Assembly: GCF_001418085.1 (NCBI RefSeq) | Contig: NZ_LIQH01000032.1 | Location: 1 to 64,000 of the forward strand | Length of the DNA: 64,000 bases | Origin: Lacinutrix algicola | GTDB lineage: Bacteria > Bacteroidota > Bacteroidia > Flavobacteriales > Flavobacteriaceae | Direction: 5' to 3' | Part shown: piece by piece, positions 25,185 to 33,914 of the stretch | Numbering within the stretch: position 1 is the first letter of the stretch | Layout: the number at the start of each line of letters is the position of its first letter | Notes under the pieces: generated by a model | The model's input: only the letters and a program-made list of their open reading frames with translations | Told to the model about the DNA's origin: nothing | Database searches by the model: none | Position numbers and translations under genes: made by a program

Positions 25185-28100
25185 ATGATACAAGCAACAC
25201 CATACAAACCAAAATATAAAGTTAGAATTGTAACAGCAGCAGCCTTGTTCGATGGGCACGATGCATCCATAAATATTATGCGACGTATTATCCAATCTAC
25301 TGGAGTTGAGGTTATTCACTTAGGACACGATAGAAGTGTGGACGAAGTGGTAAATACTGCCATTCAAGAAGATGCAAATGCTATTTGTTTAACGTCTTAT
25401 CAAGGTGGACATAATGAGTATTTTAAATACATGTACGATCTTTTAAAAGAAAGAGGTGCAGAACATATTAAAATCTTCGGTGGAGGAGGAGGTGTAATTT
25501 TACCTTCAGAAATTAAAGAATTAATGGATTACGGTATTTCTCGTATTTACTCACCAGACGATGGTCGTGAAATGGGATTACAAGGTATGATTAACGATTT
25601 GGTTCAACAATCAGATTTTGCAATTGGAGATAAGTTAAGTAACGAAGTAGAAATGCTTCCTACTAAAAACCCAAAGGCAATAGCTAGAGTTATTTCTTCG
25701 GCAGAAAACTTTCCAGAAGTTGCCAAAGATGCTTTAGATAAAATACATGCTAAAAATAAAAAATCTAAAACACCAGTTTTAGGTATTACAGGTACTGGAG
25801 GATCAGGAAAATCGTCTCTAGTAGATGAATTAGTAAGACGTTTTCTTATAGATTTTCCAGAAAAAACGGTTGGTTTAGTATCTGTAGATCCATCTAAACG
25901 TAAAACAGGAGGAGCACTTTTAGGAGATAGAATTAGAATGAACGCTATTAACTCACCAAGAGTCTATATGCGTAGTTTGGCTACACGTCAAAGTAATTTA
26001 GCATTATCTAAATATGTAAACGAAGCGGTACAGGTTTTAAAAGCTGCAGAATACGATTTAATTATACTTGAAACTTCTGGTATTGGGCAATCGGATACTG
26101 AGATTATGGAGCACAGTGATGTTGCTTTATATGTTATGACTCCAGAATTTGGTGCAGCAACACAACTTGAAAAAATCGATATGCTTGATTTTGCAGATTT
26201 AGTTGCCATTAATAAATTCGATAAACGTGGTTCTTTAGATGCTTTACGAGATGTTAAAAAACAATACATGCGTAATAATCATCTTTGGGATGTGCATCAA
26301 GATGATTTACCTGTTTTTGGAACGATAGCGTCTCAATTTAACGACCCAGGAATGAATACGCTTTACAAAGCGATAATGGATAAGTTGGTTGAGAAAACTG
26401 ATAGTGTTTTAAAATCGACTTTCGAAATTTCTGAAGAAATGAGCGAGAAGATTTTTGTTATTCCACCAAGTAGAACACGCTACTTATCTGAAATTGCAGA
26501 GAGTAATCGTGCTTACGATAAAACGGCAAATACACAAGTTGAGGTTGCACAGAAATTATACGGTATCTATAAAACATTAGAATCTGTTTTAGATGCAAAA
26601 CCAGAATTAGATAAAGCTGGTATAGCTTCAGAATCTGTTACAGCAACAGAAGATAATAAAGACTTTGTTAGATTATTAGTTTCAGAATTCGATCGTGTAA
26701 AATTAAACTTAGATCCTTACAATTGGGAAGTTATTACTGGTTGGGATGAGAAAGTAAATAAATACAAAAATCCTATTTATACTTTTAAAGTAAGAGACAA
26801 GGAAATAAAAATAGAAACGCATACAAAATCATTATCGCAAAGTGATATTCCAAAAGTAGCTTTACCAAAGTACAAAGCTTGGGGAGATATTTTAAAATGG
26901 TGTTTACAAGAAAATGTACCAGGAGAATTTCCATACACATCAGGATTATATCCTTTTAAACGTACAGGTGAAGATCCAGCACGTATGTTTGCAGGAGAAG
27001 GTGGACCAGAACGTACAAACAGACGTTTTCACTATGTAAGTGCAGGTTTACCGGCAAAACGTTTATCTACTGCTTTCGATAGTGTAACACTTTATGGTAA
27101 CGATCCAGATTTGCGTCCGGATATTTACGGTAAAATTGGTAATGCAGGTGTTAGTATTTGTTGTTTAGACGATGCTAAAAAACTGTATTCTGGTTTCGAT
27201 TTAGCAAATGTAATGACCTCTGTAAGTATGACCATAAATGGTCCTGCTCCTATGTTATTAGGTTTCTTTATGAATGCTGCCATTGATCAACAATGTGAGT
27301 TTTACATTAAAGAAAATGGCTTAGAAAAAGAAGTAGAAGCAAAAATTGCTAAACTCTATAAAGACAAAGAACGTCCGTCTTATAACGGAGAGTTACCAGA
27401 AGGAAACAATGGTTTAGGTTTAATGTTATTAGGTGTTACTGGAGATCTAGTATTACCAGCAGATGTTTATGCCGAAATAAAGACAAACACAATTGCTCAA
27501 GTTAGAGGAACTGTACAAGCTGATATTTTAAAAGAAGATCAAGCGCAAAATACATGTATTTTCTCTACAGAATTTGCATTGCGTTTAATGGGAGATGTTC
27601 AAGAGTATTTTATCGACAACAATGTGCGTAACTTTTACTCGGTATCTATTTCTGGATATCATATTGCAGAAGCAGGAGCAAACCCAATTACACAGTTAGC
27701 GTTAACTTTATCTAATGGTTTCACTTACGTGGAATATTATTTAAGTCGTGGAATGGACATTAATAAATTTGGTCCAAATTTATCGTTCTTTTTCTCTAAT
27801 GGTATCGATCCAGAATATTCTGTAATTGGTCGTGTGGCTAGAAAAATTTGGTCTAAAGCATTAAAACATAAATACGGAGCGAACTCAAGAGCGCAAATGT
27901 TGAAATACCACATTCAAACCTCTGGAAGAAGTTTACATGCTCAGGAAATTGACTTTAACGATATACGTACAACGCTTCAAGCATTATACGCTATTTACGA
28001 TAACTGTAACTCGTTACATACAAATGCTTATGACGAAGCTATTACTACTCCTACGGAAGAATCTGTACGTCGTGCAATGGCAATTCAGTTAATTATAAAT

Positions 28101-28598
28101 AAAGAATTAGGATTAGCTAAAAACGAAAACCCTATACAAGGTTCTTTTATTATTGAAGAGTTAACCGATTTAGTAGAAGATGCTGTATTAAAAGAATTCG
28201 ATCGTATTACAGAAAGAGGAGGTGTTTTAGGTGCAATGGAAACAATGTACCAGCGTTCTAAAATACAAGAAGAAAGCTTGTATTATGAGACTTTAAAACA
28301 TAATGGAGAGTTCCCAATTATTGGTGTAAATACTTTTTTAAGTTCTAAAGGTTCGCCAACAGTTGTGCCAAAAGAAGTTATTAGAGCAACAGAAGAGGAA
28401 AAGCAATTCCAGATTAAAACACTAGAGAATTTACATAAAGCTAACGATACAAAAGCAATGTTAAAAGAGCTTCAAGTAAAAGCAATTAACAACGAAAATA
28501 TATTTGAAGAATTAATGGAAGTTTGTAAAGTATGTAGTTTAGGTGAAATTACAGCTTCGTTATTTGAAGTTGGAGGACAGTATAGACGTAACATGTAA
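25185..28598 (+). CDS. icmF: Fused isobutyryl-CoA mutase (IcmF-type, B12-dependent)
   Basis: Adenosylcobalamin-dependent carbon-skeleton mutase that carries its own G-protein chaperone in one chain (1137 residues). Domains: B12-binding Rossmann domain (about 12-140, with base-off ligand His25 in [10 protein letters not shown] and GGGGGV near 99-104); MeaB-like GTPase (about 195-430, Walker A at 200-212 [13 protein letters not shown] and NKFDK); linker; TIM-barrel mutase domain (about 560-1137, [37 protein letters not shown]). The domain order is that of IcmF, not of MCM, which has the B12 domain at the C-terminus. Substrate (isobutyryl-, isovaleryl- or pivalyl-CoA) cannot be settled here. No cobalamin riboswitch is seen upstream. 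Confidence 0.92.
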   Translation: MIQATPYKPKYKVRIVTAAALFDGHDASINIMRRIIQSTGVEVIHLGHDRSVDEVVNTAIQEDANAICLTSYQGGHNEYFKYMYDLLKERGAEHIKIFGGGGGVILPSEIKELMDYGISRIYSPDDGREMGLQGMINDLVQQSDFAIGDKLSNEVEMLPTKNPKAIARVISSAENFPEVAKDALDKIHAKNKKSKTPVLGITGTGGSGKSSLVDELVRRFLIDFPEKTVGLVSVDPSKRKTGGALLGDRIRMNAINSPRVYMRSLATRQSNLALSKYVNEAVQVLKAAEYDLIILETSGIGQSDTEIMEHSDVALYVMTPEFGAATQLEKIDMLDFADLVAINKFDKRGSLDALRDVKKQYMRNNHLWDVHQDDLPVFGTIASQFNDPGMNTLYKAIMDKLVEKTDSVLKSTFEISEEMSEKIFVIPPSRTRYLSEIAESNRAYDKTANTQVEVAQKLYGIYKTLESVLDAKPELDKAGIASESVTATEDNKDFVRLLVSEFDRVKLNLDPYNWEVITGWDEKVNKYKNPIYTFKVRDKEIKIETHTKSLSQSDIPKVALPKYKAWGDILKWCLQENVPGEFPYTSGLYPFKRTGEDPARMFAGEGGPERTNRRFHYVSAGLPAKRLSTAFDSVTLYGNDPDLRPDIYGKIGNAGVSICCLDDAKKLYSGFDLANVMTSVSMTINGPAPMLLGFFMNAAIDQQCEFYIKENGLEKEVEAKIAKLYKDKERPSYNGELPEGNNGLGLMLLGVTGDLVLPADVYAEIKTNTIAQVRGTVQADILKEDQAQNTCIFSTEFALRLMGDVQEYFIDNNVRNFYSVSISGYHIAEAGANPITQLALTLSNGFTYVEYYLSRGMDINKFGPNLSFFFSNGIDPEYSVIGRVARKIWSKALKHKYGANSRAQMLKYHIQTSGRSLHAQEIDFNDIRTTLQALYAIYDNCNSLHTNAYDEAITTPTEESVRRAMAIQLIINKELGLAKNENPIQGSFIIEELTDLVEDAVLKEFDRITERGGVLGAMETMYQRSKIQEESLYYETLKHNGEFPIIGVNTFLSSKGSPTVVPKEVIRATEEEKQFQIKTLENLHKANDTKAMLKELQVKAINNENIFEELMEVCKVCSLGEITASLFEVGGQYRRNM

Positions 28599-28679
28599 GT
28601 AAATAATCATTTTTCGTTTTTATGAAATGATGAATGTATCGCTTATCTTAAATCTATTTTTAGATCTCTCTGAAGCTTT

Positions 28680-28704
28680 GTCATTCAGAGCAAAGCGAAG
28701 AATT
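28680..28704 (+). repeat. Dispersed GTCATTCAGAGC repeat, copy 3
   Basis: GTCATTCAGAGC then AAAGCGAAGAATT, as at 16133 and 16215. Lies between icmF and the OsmC gene just before a terminator. Confidence 0.6.
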
Positions 28705-28718
28705 TTAATAAATTAAAT

Positions 28719-28751
28719 AAAAAAGCGTTTCTACTTTGAAACGCTTTTTTT
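28719..28751 (+). terminator. Terminator between icmF and the OsmC gene
   Basis: AAAAAGCGTTTC pairs with GAAACGCTTTTT around a short loop, followed by T residues. Confidence 0.9.
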
Positions 28752-28772
28752 ACATCAAAAAACTAAAATAAG

Positions 28773-29246
28773 ATGTCTATAAATCACACCTTTAAAGCAA
28801 AAGTAAACTGGACAATAAACGAAGGAGATAGCACTCAAAATCCAAGAACCTTTAGCCGAAATCACGACGTTATAATTGCTAACAAAACATCACGATTAGA
28901 GGTGTCTGCAGCGAAGCTATTTAGAGGAGACGATACATTATACAATCCTGAAGATTTATTATTATCTGCTTTAGCGTCTTGCCACATGATGTCTTACTTA
29001 TATGTTTGTGCTCAAAATAATATAGAGGTTTTAAGTTATACAGATACTGCTGAAGGTGATTTAGAAGTTGAAGCAACAGGAAGCGGAAGCTTTAAAAAGG
29101 TAAGATTAAAGCCAATAGTTACTATAAAAGATGCTGCACAAAAAACTTTAGCGCTTAGTTTACATGAAAAAGCAAATAGTTTATGTTTTATAGCGAACTC
29201 CTGTAATTTTCCAATCTCCCATGATGCCTTAGTTTTGGTGAGTTAG
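28773..29246 (+). CDS. OsmC/Ohr-family peroxiredoxin-like protein
   Basis: A 157-residue cytosolic protein of the OsmC fold, thiol-dependent hydroperoxide reductases. Seen: PEDLLLSALASCHMMSYLYVC (first catalytic-type Cys in ASCH) and HEKANSLCFIANSC (second Cys in the SLCF position), plus FSRNHDVIIANKTSRLEVSA near the N-terminus. The extra cysteines after each site are worth noting. It is followed by a small cysteine-rich peptide gene and a SigZ-like sigma factor, which suggests a thiol or metal-stress group; that link is inference. Confidence 0.85.
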   Translation: MSINHTFKAKVNWTINEGDSTQNPRTFSRNHDVIIANKTSRLEVSAAKLFRGDDTLYNPEDLLLSALASCHMMSYLYVCAQNNIEVLSYTDTAEGDLEVEATGSGSFKKVRLKPIVTIKDAAQKTLALSLHEKANSLCFIANSCNFPISHDALVLVS

Positions 29247-29340
29247 TATTTTATTTTAAGTCCTTTTAAATAAAAGTGCATATAAATGCATCTTTTTAAA
29301 ACATAATACGTCTATTATATGAACTTAAACATTAGAGATC

Positions 29341-29442
29341 ATGAAAAATATAGAATGTACTTGCAACTGCGAAGGTTGCTCTAAAGGAAACTGTACTAAT
29401 TGTACTTGCGATAATTGTACATGTACTAACTGTAACTGTTAA
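29341..29442 (+). CDS. 33-residue cysteine-rich metallothionein-like peptide
   Basis: A short gene reading MKNIECTCNCEGCSKGNCTN and on to a final cysteine at position 33. Eleven of 33 residues are Cys, at 6, 8, 10, 13, 18, 21, 23, 26, 28, 31 and 33, giving CxC pairs and CxxC steps as in metallothioneins. The rest are small polar residues (T, N, D), with almost no hydrophobic core. It begins with ATG after an AGAG-like purine stretch and ends in TAA. A hairpin follows, then a sigma factor whose tail is also rich in cysteine. Metal or thiol binding is inferred from composition. I recognise no named family. Short length alone could be chance, but the regular CxC pattern makes that unlikely. Confidence 0.7.
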   Translation: MKNIECTCNCEGCSKGNCTNCTCDNCTCTNCNC

Positions 29443-29469
29443 GGTATAATTAAACCTACAGTATTATAG

Positions 29470-29503
29470 CGCTAATTTTAGTAAATTTATACTAGAATTA
29501 GCG
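29470..29503 (+). terminator. Hairpin between the Cys-rich peptide and the sigma factor
   Basis: CGCTAATTTTAGT (29470-29482) and ACTAGAATTAGCG (29491-29503) form a 13-bp inverted repeat with one wobble position and an 8-base loop, followed by the weak T-rich TTATTTAT. It ends 19 bases before the sigma factor start, so it could be a terminator for the peptide mRNA, an attenuator, or an operator. Confidence 0.5.
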
Positions 29504-29522
29504 TTATTTATAAGCTATCATT

Positions 29523-30062
29523 ATGAAAACTCAAGAGGTTTGGAAGTTACATGCAGAAGATATTAAATACTTTATTTTAAGTATGGTAAAGGATGCAACA
29601 ATAACAGACGATTTATTACAAGAAACATTTATTAAAGTACACACTAAGTTAAACACTTTAAAAGATGACTCTAAAATAAAGCCATGGTTGTTTTCTATAG
29701 CAAGATATACTGTTTTAGATTATTTTAAAAAGCAAAATATTGGCTATGAAAGCACTGATAATGATTTTGTAGAAGAAGAAAAGCAGGAACATACCGAAAT
29801 AGATTGCTTACATGGTATTATTAAAAGCTTACCAAAAAAGTATAGAGACCCATTATTTCTTTCGGATATAAAAGGTTTAAAACAAGCTGAGGTTGCTAAG
29901 CAATTAAAAATAGAACTATCAACTGCAAAATCTCAAATACAACGTGCTAGAAAAATGGTAGCACAAGGTTTTAAAGACTGTTGTGGTTTTGTCGAGAATG
30001 AAAAAGGCATTTTAGTTGGCGAACTACAAGAGAAAAAAGATTGCAAAGTTTGTAACTATTAA
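29523..30062 (+). CDS. sigZ: SigZ-like ECF sigma factor with a cysteine-bearing tail
   Basis: Extracytoplasmic-function RNA polymerase sigma factor, 179 residues. Region 2 (about 10-75: DDLLQETFIKVHTKL, KPWLFSIARYTVLDYFKK) and region 4 (about 95-148: LPKKYRDPLFLSDIKGLKQAEVAKQL, STAKSQIQRARKMV) are complete. After region 4 there is a 28-residue tail with DCC (Cys153-154) and CKVC (Cys174, 177), four cysteines that could bind zinc or sense thiol stress. No anti-sigma gene is adjacent. The tail is known in Bacteroidota SigZ proteins to the best of my recall. It sits next to the Cys-rich peptide and OsmC. Confidence 0.85.
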   Translation: MKTQEVWKLHAEDIKYFILSMVKDATITDDLLQETFIKVHTKLNTLKDDSKIKPWLFSIARYTVLDYFKKQNIGYESTDNDFVEEEKQEHTEIDCLHGIIKSLPKKYRDPLFLSDIKGLKQAEVAKQLKIELSTAKSQIQRARKMVAQGFKDCCGFVENEKGILVGELQEKKDCKVCNY

Positions 30063-30122
30063 TATGCTTAATACTTTTTAATAACGACAAAAAGTTGTAT
30101 ATTCGTGTAAAGTGTCGCAATC

Positions 30123-30626
30123 ATGAAACAATATAAGCAAGATCATAGTATTCAAAACTTAGCAAACGAGCCAGAAGCATTCTACGGCTTAGATAATAAG
30201 TATGATAGAATTATAAGTGTTTTAGGAGGTAGTACAAATATTTCTCATTCTATAAGCAGCGATTTCGATCTTATTCAAATTACAAGAAATGGTTTACCAA
30301 AATCGGCAGTTTTAACGCTTAGTAAATTGTTAGGTATTTCTATGGAACGCATGAGCGATTTAATTCATATTTCGCACCGTACAATACAGCGTAAAAGCGA
30401 TAGCGATTTATTAAATGTATACAGTACAGAACAAATTTTAGAAATTGCTCAAGTGGTTTCTCGTGGTATTGAAGTTTTGGGTACGCTAGATAATTTTACT
30501 TCTTGGTTGCATAGCGATATTAGAGTGTTAAACTATAATAAACCTATAAGTTTACTAGATACTAGTTTTGGTACAGGCTTAATTCTAGATGTTTTAGGTC
30601 GTATAGAATTTGGTGTATATTCTTAA
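30123..30626 (+). CDS. Xre/MbcA/ParS-type antitoxin of a RES toxin pair
   Basis: Antitoxin of a type II toxin-antitoxin module, 167 residues. The N-terminal helical part includes LIQITRNGLPKSAVLTLSKLLGI, and the HTH-like ISMERMSDLIHISHRTIQRK is typical of the Xre-MbcA-ParS group. The C-terminal DUF2384 domain reads QVVSRGIEVLG..FTSWLHSDIRVLNYNKPISLLDTSFGTGL. Three bases separate it from the RES toxin gene. Such antitoxins usually repress their own promoter; TATATTCG near 30095 may be the -7 box. Confidence 0.9.
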   Translation: MKQYKQDHSIQNLANEPEAFYGLDNKYDRIISVLGGSTNISHSISSDFDLIQITRNGLPKSAVLTLSKLLGISMERMSDLIHISHRTIQRKSDSDLLNVYSTEQILEIAQVVSRGIEVLGTLDNFTSWLHSDIRVLNYNKPISLLDTSFGTGLILDVLGRIEFGVYS

Positions 30627-30629
30627 AAT

Positions 30630-31097
30630 ATGCGTGTATTTAGGATTGCTAAAAAGCAATATTTAGAAGATTTATCTGGAGAAGGTTCTCGTTTATTCGG
30701 TGGGCGTTGGAATAAAAAAGGATTGCCGATGCTTTATTTTTCGGATAGCTTATCTACTAGTTTACTTGAGGTTTTAGTACATTTAGATTTTAAATATCTG
30801 ACCAAGGACTTTGGTTATATTGAAATTGATATTCCCGACAATTTAATAGACACTAAATTAAAATTGAAAGATTTAGATGATAATTGGAGAGACAATCCGC
30901 CAAAAAGTATCACTACAAATCTTGGAACTGCATTTTTAAAGGCTAATAAAAAATTAGCATTAAAAGTACCTTGTGCTATTTTGCCAATGGCAAGTAATAT
31001 TTTAATAAATCCGAAGCATAAAGATTTTGCTAAACTAAAAGTAATTAAGGTCGCAGATTTAGATATTGATAGTCGCTTGATTGTTGATACTAAATAA
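30630..31097 (+). CDS. RES-domain toxin
   Basis: Toxin of the MbcT/ParT class, 155 residues, which in studied members breaks down or uses NAD+. Seen: SRLFGGRWNKKGLPMLYFSDS (Arg26, Tyr36), STSLLEVLVHLDF (Glu47) and LKVPCAILPMASNILINPKHKDF. The segment usually written VPSA reads VPCA here, so the conserved Ser appears to be Cys115. It is directly downstream of its antitoxin. Its stop codon abuts, base to base, the stop of a shortened VOC gene on the other strand. Confidence 0.88.
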   Translation: MRVFRIAKKQYLEDLSGEGSRLFGGRWNKKGLPMLYFSDSLSTSLLEVLVHLDFKYLTKDFGYIEIDIPDNLIDTKLKLKDLDDNWRDNPPKSITTNLGTAFLKANKKLALKVPCAILPMASNILINPKHKDFAKLKVIKVADLDIDSRLIVDTK

Positions 31098-31337
31098 TTA
31101 ATTAGTAATAGTGATATAAGAGAGTTTCTCTACATTACATTCACTCATAAAATTGCTTTTTTTACAAATTGAAATAGTTTCTGTAAAATGAATAGATAAC
31201 GTCGCTTCACCGTCCGGACATTCCAAACGCGCATAACGAGGCAACGCATCTACTATTAACTTAAGACCTAGTTTTTTGTAAAAAGAGACTAAAGCATTTG
31301 TTCTGTTAGAGCTTATGGTGACTTGGTTTAAGTTCAT
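31098..31337 (-). pseudogene. Truncated VOC/glyoxalase-like gene
   Basis: 79 residues resembling only the first half of a VOC-fold protein (normally about 120): MNLNQVTISSNRTNALVSFY, GLKLIVDALPRYARLECPDGEATLSIH, after which the usual second beta-alpha-beta half is missing and the tail (SNFMSECNVEKLSYITITN) is unlike the family. Its stop touches the RES toxin stop on the other strand, suggesting the 3' half was lost at this junction. It follows the broken MFS gene by one base. A working half-length VOC subunit cannot be ruled out. Confidence 0.6.
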
Positions 31338-31338
31338 T

Positions 31339-32541
31339 TTAATTATTTTTTTTCACATTTAGTTTTAAAATAAATAATAATAAAACACCTAGCATGGCAA
31401 GTGCCGTCATAATATACCAAGTATTATTAAAGCCTAAGCCTTCTATAAGATGCAGACCTGTATTATGACCAAATATACTTCCTACAGAAAAAGCCATAGC
31501 ATACATTGCCATATATTCGCCTTGATTACCATTTCTTGCACGGTCTAATGCAAAACCATTAGCAAAAGGAAATGCTATCATTTCTCCAGCCGTCATTAAA
31601 AACATACCGATAATTAAAATTCCAGACCAGCTTGTAATATTTAAGACGATTAAGCTTAATCCTGTTAAAAAGCATCCAAATAATATTAATCCAATTTTGG
31701 TATTTTGTGTTTTTTCTAACCATTTTATTAATGGCATTTCAAAGAGGAATATAAATAAACCATTAGCCCCTAAAATTAAACCAACTTGTAATTCGCTTAA
31801 ATGGTGTGTTTCTCTGTAGTAAATAGGCATTGCTGAGAAATACTGAAAAAACACAATGGCAAATAGTACCATAGCGACAAAAAAGATTAAAAATGGTGTG
31901 TCCTTATAAGCTGATTGCGGACTTTCATTTTTAAAATCGTCTTGTATTTTTGCCTTTTTCGGATTTAAAACAATAAATAAAACAAGAGTTGCCAGAATAC
32001 AAGTAATACCATCTACCCAAAATAACCCGGAGTAGTTAAGGTGTGTAATTATTAGTCCACCAATCTTTCATCCAGCTGAAAAACCTAAGTTTATTGCTAA
32101 GCGAATAAGTGTTACACTTCTTGTTTTGTTTTCAGGTTTACTGTATGCACTCATGGCAACAAAAGACGCAGGTCTGAACATATCTGCCACACACATGGTT
32201 AAAAATATGCCTAAACAGAGTGTTTTAAACGTTGTTAAATATTGTAGACCAATAAATAGAAAACCAGTAGCAAGAAGACTAAATACCATTATTTTGTAAT
32301 AACCAATAACATCAGTTAATTTGCCGCCAACCCAAATGCCTATTAGGGATCCAAGTCCAAAACAGGTCATTATCCAGCCTACATTACCAATAGAAATATC
32401 TAAATCTTCGGTTAAGTAAATCGAAAGAAAAGGAATTACCATTGTGCCTGCTCGATTTATTAAAGTAATAAGTGCGAGCCACCAGATTTCTTTAGAGAGA
32501 CCGCTAAAAGAGTCGATGTAATTTGCGTAAATTTTTTTCAT
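31339..32541 (-). pseudogene. MFS transporter interrupted by one in-frame TGA
   Basis: A major facilitator superfamily carrier of about 400 residues with 12 hydrophobic segments. It reads from MKKIYANYIDSFSGLSKEIW to LGFSAG, then TGA (ending at 32068), then continues in the same frame as KIGGLIITHLNYSGLFWVD through to LKLNVKKNN. The two open parts share one frame (32541 and 31872 differ by a multiple of three) and no other stop occurs. TGA is one change from TGG (Trp). The usual MFS signature is visible in GGKLTDVIGYYK. Substrate unknown, likely a drug or sugar-efflux type. Sequencing error, recent pseudogene or readthrough remain possible. Confidence 0.8.
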
Positions 32542-32938
32542 TGGTTTGGTTGGTTTTTGGTTTATTTCATTTACAAAAAGTTTAATTCGTAATAGACCTA
32601 AAGTAAAAAAGTCCAACTACGAAGTTGGACTTTTAATATTGTATTAATTGATATTTATATCATTACAAAATATAGCAAGCCCAATCTGTATCTCTACAAG
32701 AGGTTTGTTTTATATAATATGTAATGACTAAATTCATTTTCTATATTTTGATGCTTCAAAGCTACGCAAATTTTTTATATGTCGTATTTTTGAAAAGATA
32801 AATATAATTAAAGATGAAAAATCATGTTATTTACCACTAGGGTTTTAGGCTTTACACAAGCTTCTCTATTTAGTATAATTTTAAGTTTAATTACATCTTT
32901 CAATCCAAATAATTAATAGCATTATAATATAAGTACCA
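32542..32938. other. Gene-poor stretch between the MFS pseudogene and the DUF1684 gene
   Basis: No gene of normal length. It contains a hairpin at 32608-32636 and a 24-codon minus-strand reading frame at 32663-32737 (MNLVITYYIKQTSCRDTDWA then four more residues) directly upstream of that hairpin. On the plus strand there is a TATTTTTG box at 32784-32791 and a 30-codon reading frame at 32824-32916 with a hydrophobic middle. None of these is strong enough to call a gene. Confidence 0.5.
32608..32636 (-). terminator. Bidirectional terminator-like hairpin
   Basis: AAAAGTCCAACT pairs with AGTTGGACTTTT around an ACGA-type loop. On the minus strand the stem is followed by six T residues. It lies upstream of the MFS pseudogene, so it must end some other minus-strand transcript, possibly from the micro-frame at 32663-32737. 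Confidence 0.75.
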
Positions 32939-33544
32939 ATGACAAAAAATATATTACTTTTTATTTTATTCGTTTCAGCTTTAAGTTGTGCACAAAAAAA
33001 AGAGCCACTTTTAGGAGATACAGAATGGCAACGCAAAATGAATTCAGATTTTAAAGACGCTTCAGAATCGCCATTAAAAGATAAAGACAGAAAGACATTT
33101 AGGGCTCTAGATTTTTTTGAATTTGATTCGACTTACACTGTAGTAGCTACATTAAAAAGAACACCAGGTTCTAAATGGTTTAAAATGAAAACGACTACTA
33201 ACCGCCTGTCTAAAGAACGTGTTTTTGGGGTTTTATCTTTTAAATTGAATAAAAAAGAGTATCAATTAAATGTTTATCAAGGTGAAGATTTAATGACGAA
33301 AGAAGGTTTTGAGGATTATTTATTCCTTCCTTTTTTAGATAACACCAATGGCGAAACTAGTTATGGCGGCGGACGTTATATCGAACTGCGTATACCTGAA
33401 GGTGATGAAATAATTATAGATTTTAATAAAGCTTACAATCCGTTTTGTGCTTACAACGCAAAGTATTCTTGCCCAATTGTACCAAGAGTAAATTATATAG
33501 ATGAAGAGATTAAAGCAGGAGTTAAAGCTTATGCAAAGCACTAA
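32939..33544 (+). CDS. DUF1684 lipoprotein
   Basis: A 201-residue predicted lipoprotein (lipobox ALSC, Cys17). The DUF1684 signature is clear: RALDFFEFDSTYTVVATLKR, LNKKEYQLNVYQ, EDYLFLPFLDNTNGETSYGGGRYIEL, DFNKAYNPFCAYNAKYSCPIVP. Function unknown. Its last four bases overlap the end of crcB on the other strand. Confidence 0.92.
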   Translation: MTKNILLFILFVSALSCAQKKEPLLGDTEWQRKMNSDFKDASESPLKDKDRKTFRALDFFEFDSTYTVVATLKRTPGSKWFKMKTTTNRLSKERVFGVLSFKLNKKEYQLNVYQGEDLMTKEGFEDYLFLPFLDNTNGETSYGGGRYIELRIPEGDEIIIDFNKAYNPFCAYNAKYSCPIVPRVNYIDEEIKAGVKAYAKH

Positions 33545-33912
33545 AAGCTTTTAGCTAAATACATGCCGCCAAAAACGGCTAAAAAACCAATTACAAAACT
33601 TGCAATAGTATAGATAGCAAAACTTGTAAAATCTCCGGCTTTTAAAAACACATGGTTTTCGTAAGCAAAGCTTGAAAATGTGGTAAAACCACCACAAAAT
33701 CCTGTTGCTAATAATAATGTGTGATTTTGTGAAAGTGTATTGTTTTTAAGCGCTAAACCTAATATAATACCAATAAGTAAACTTCCTAAAATATTGGCAG
33801 CAAACGTACCGTAAGGGATTCCGTTTTCGGTATTGTTTAAATACTTTCCTAGCAGGTAGCGTAAGACACTACCAAAACCACCACCAACGAATACGAGTAA
33901 AATATTTTTCAT
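33541..33912 (-). CDS. crcB: Fluoride ion channel CrcB/Fluc
   Basis: Small four-helix membrane protein (123 residues) exporting fluoride as a dual-topology dimer. Seen: GGGFGSVLRYLLGKYL, PYGTFAANILGSLLIG (the conserved Asn) and ATGFCGGFTTFSSFAYEN (the GFCGGxTTFSTF-type pore and sodium-site motif). It is the single-gene type. No fluoride riboswitch is evident upstream, where an SRPBCC gene ends two bases before it. Confidence 0.95.
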   Translation of the reverse strand: MKNILLVFVGGGFGSVLRYLLGKYLNNTENGIPYGTFAANILGSLLIGIILGLALKNNTLSQNHTLLLATGFCGGFTTFSSFAYENHVFLKAGDFTSFAIYTIASFVIGFLAVFGGMYLAKSF

Positions 33913-33914
33913 TG

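Noticed and set aside
32041-32100. Frameshift in the MFS gene
   Set aside because: Both halves lie in the same frame; only a TGA separates them, so it is a nonsense change and not a shift.
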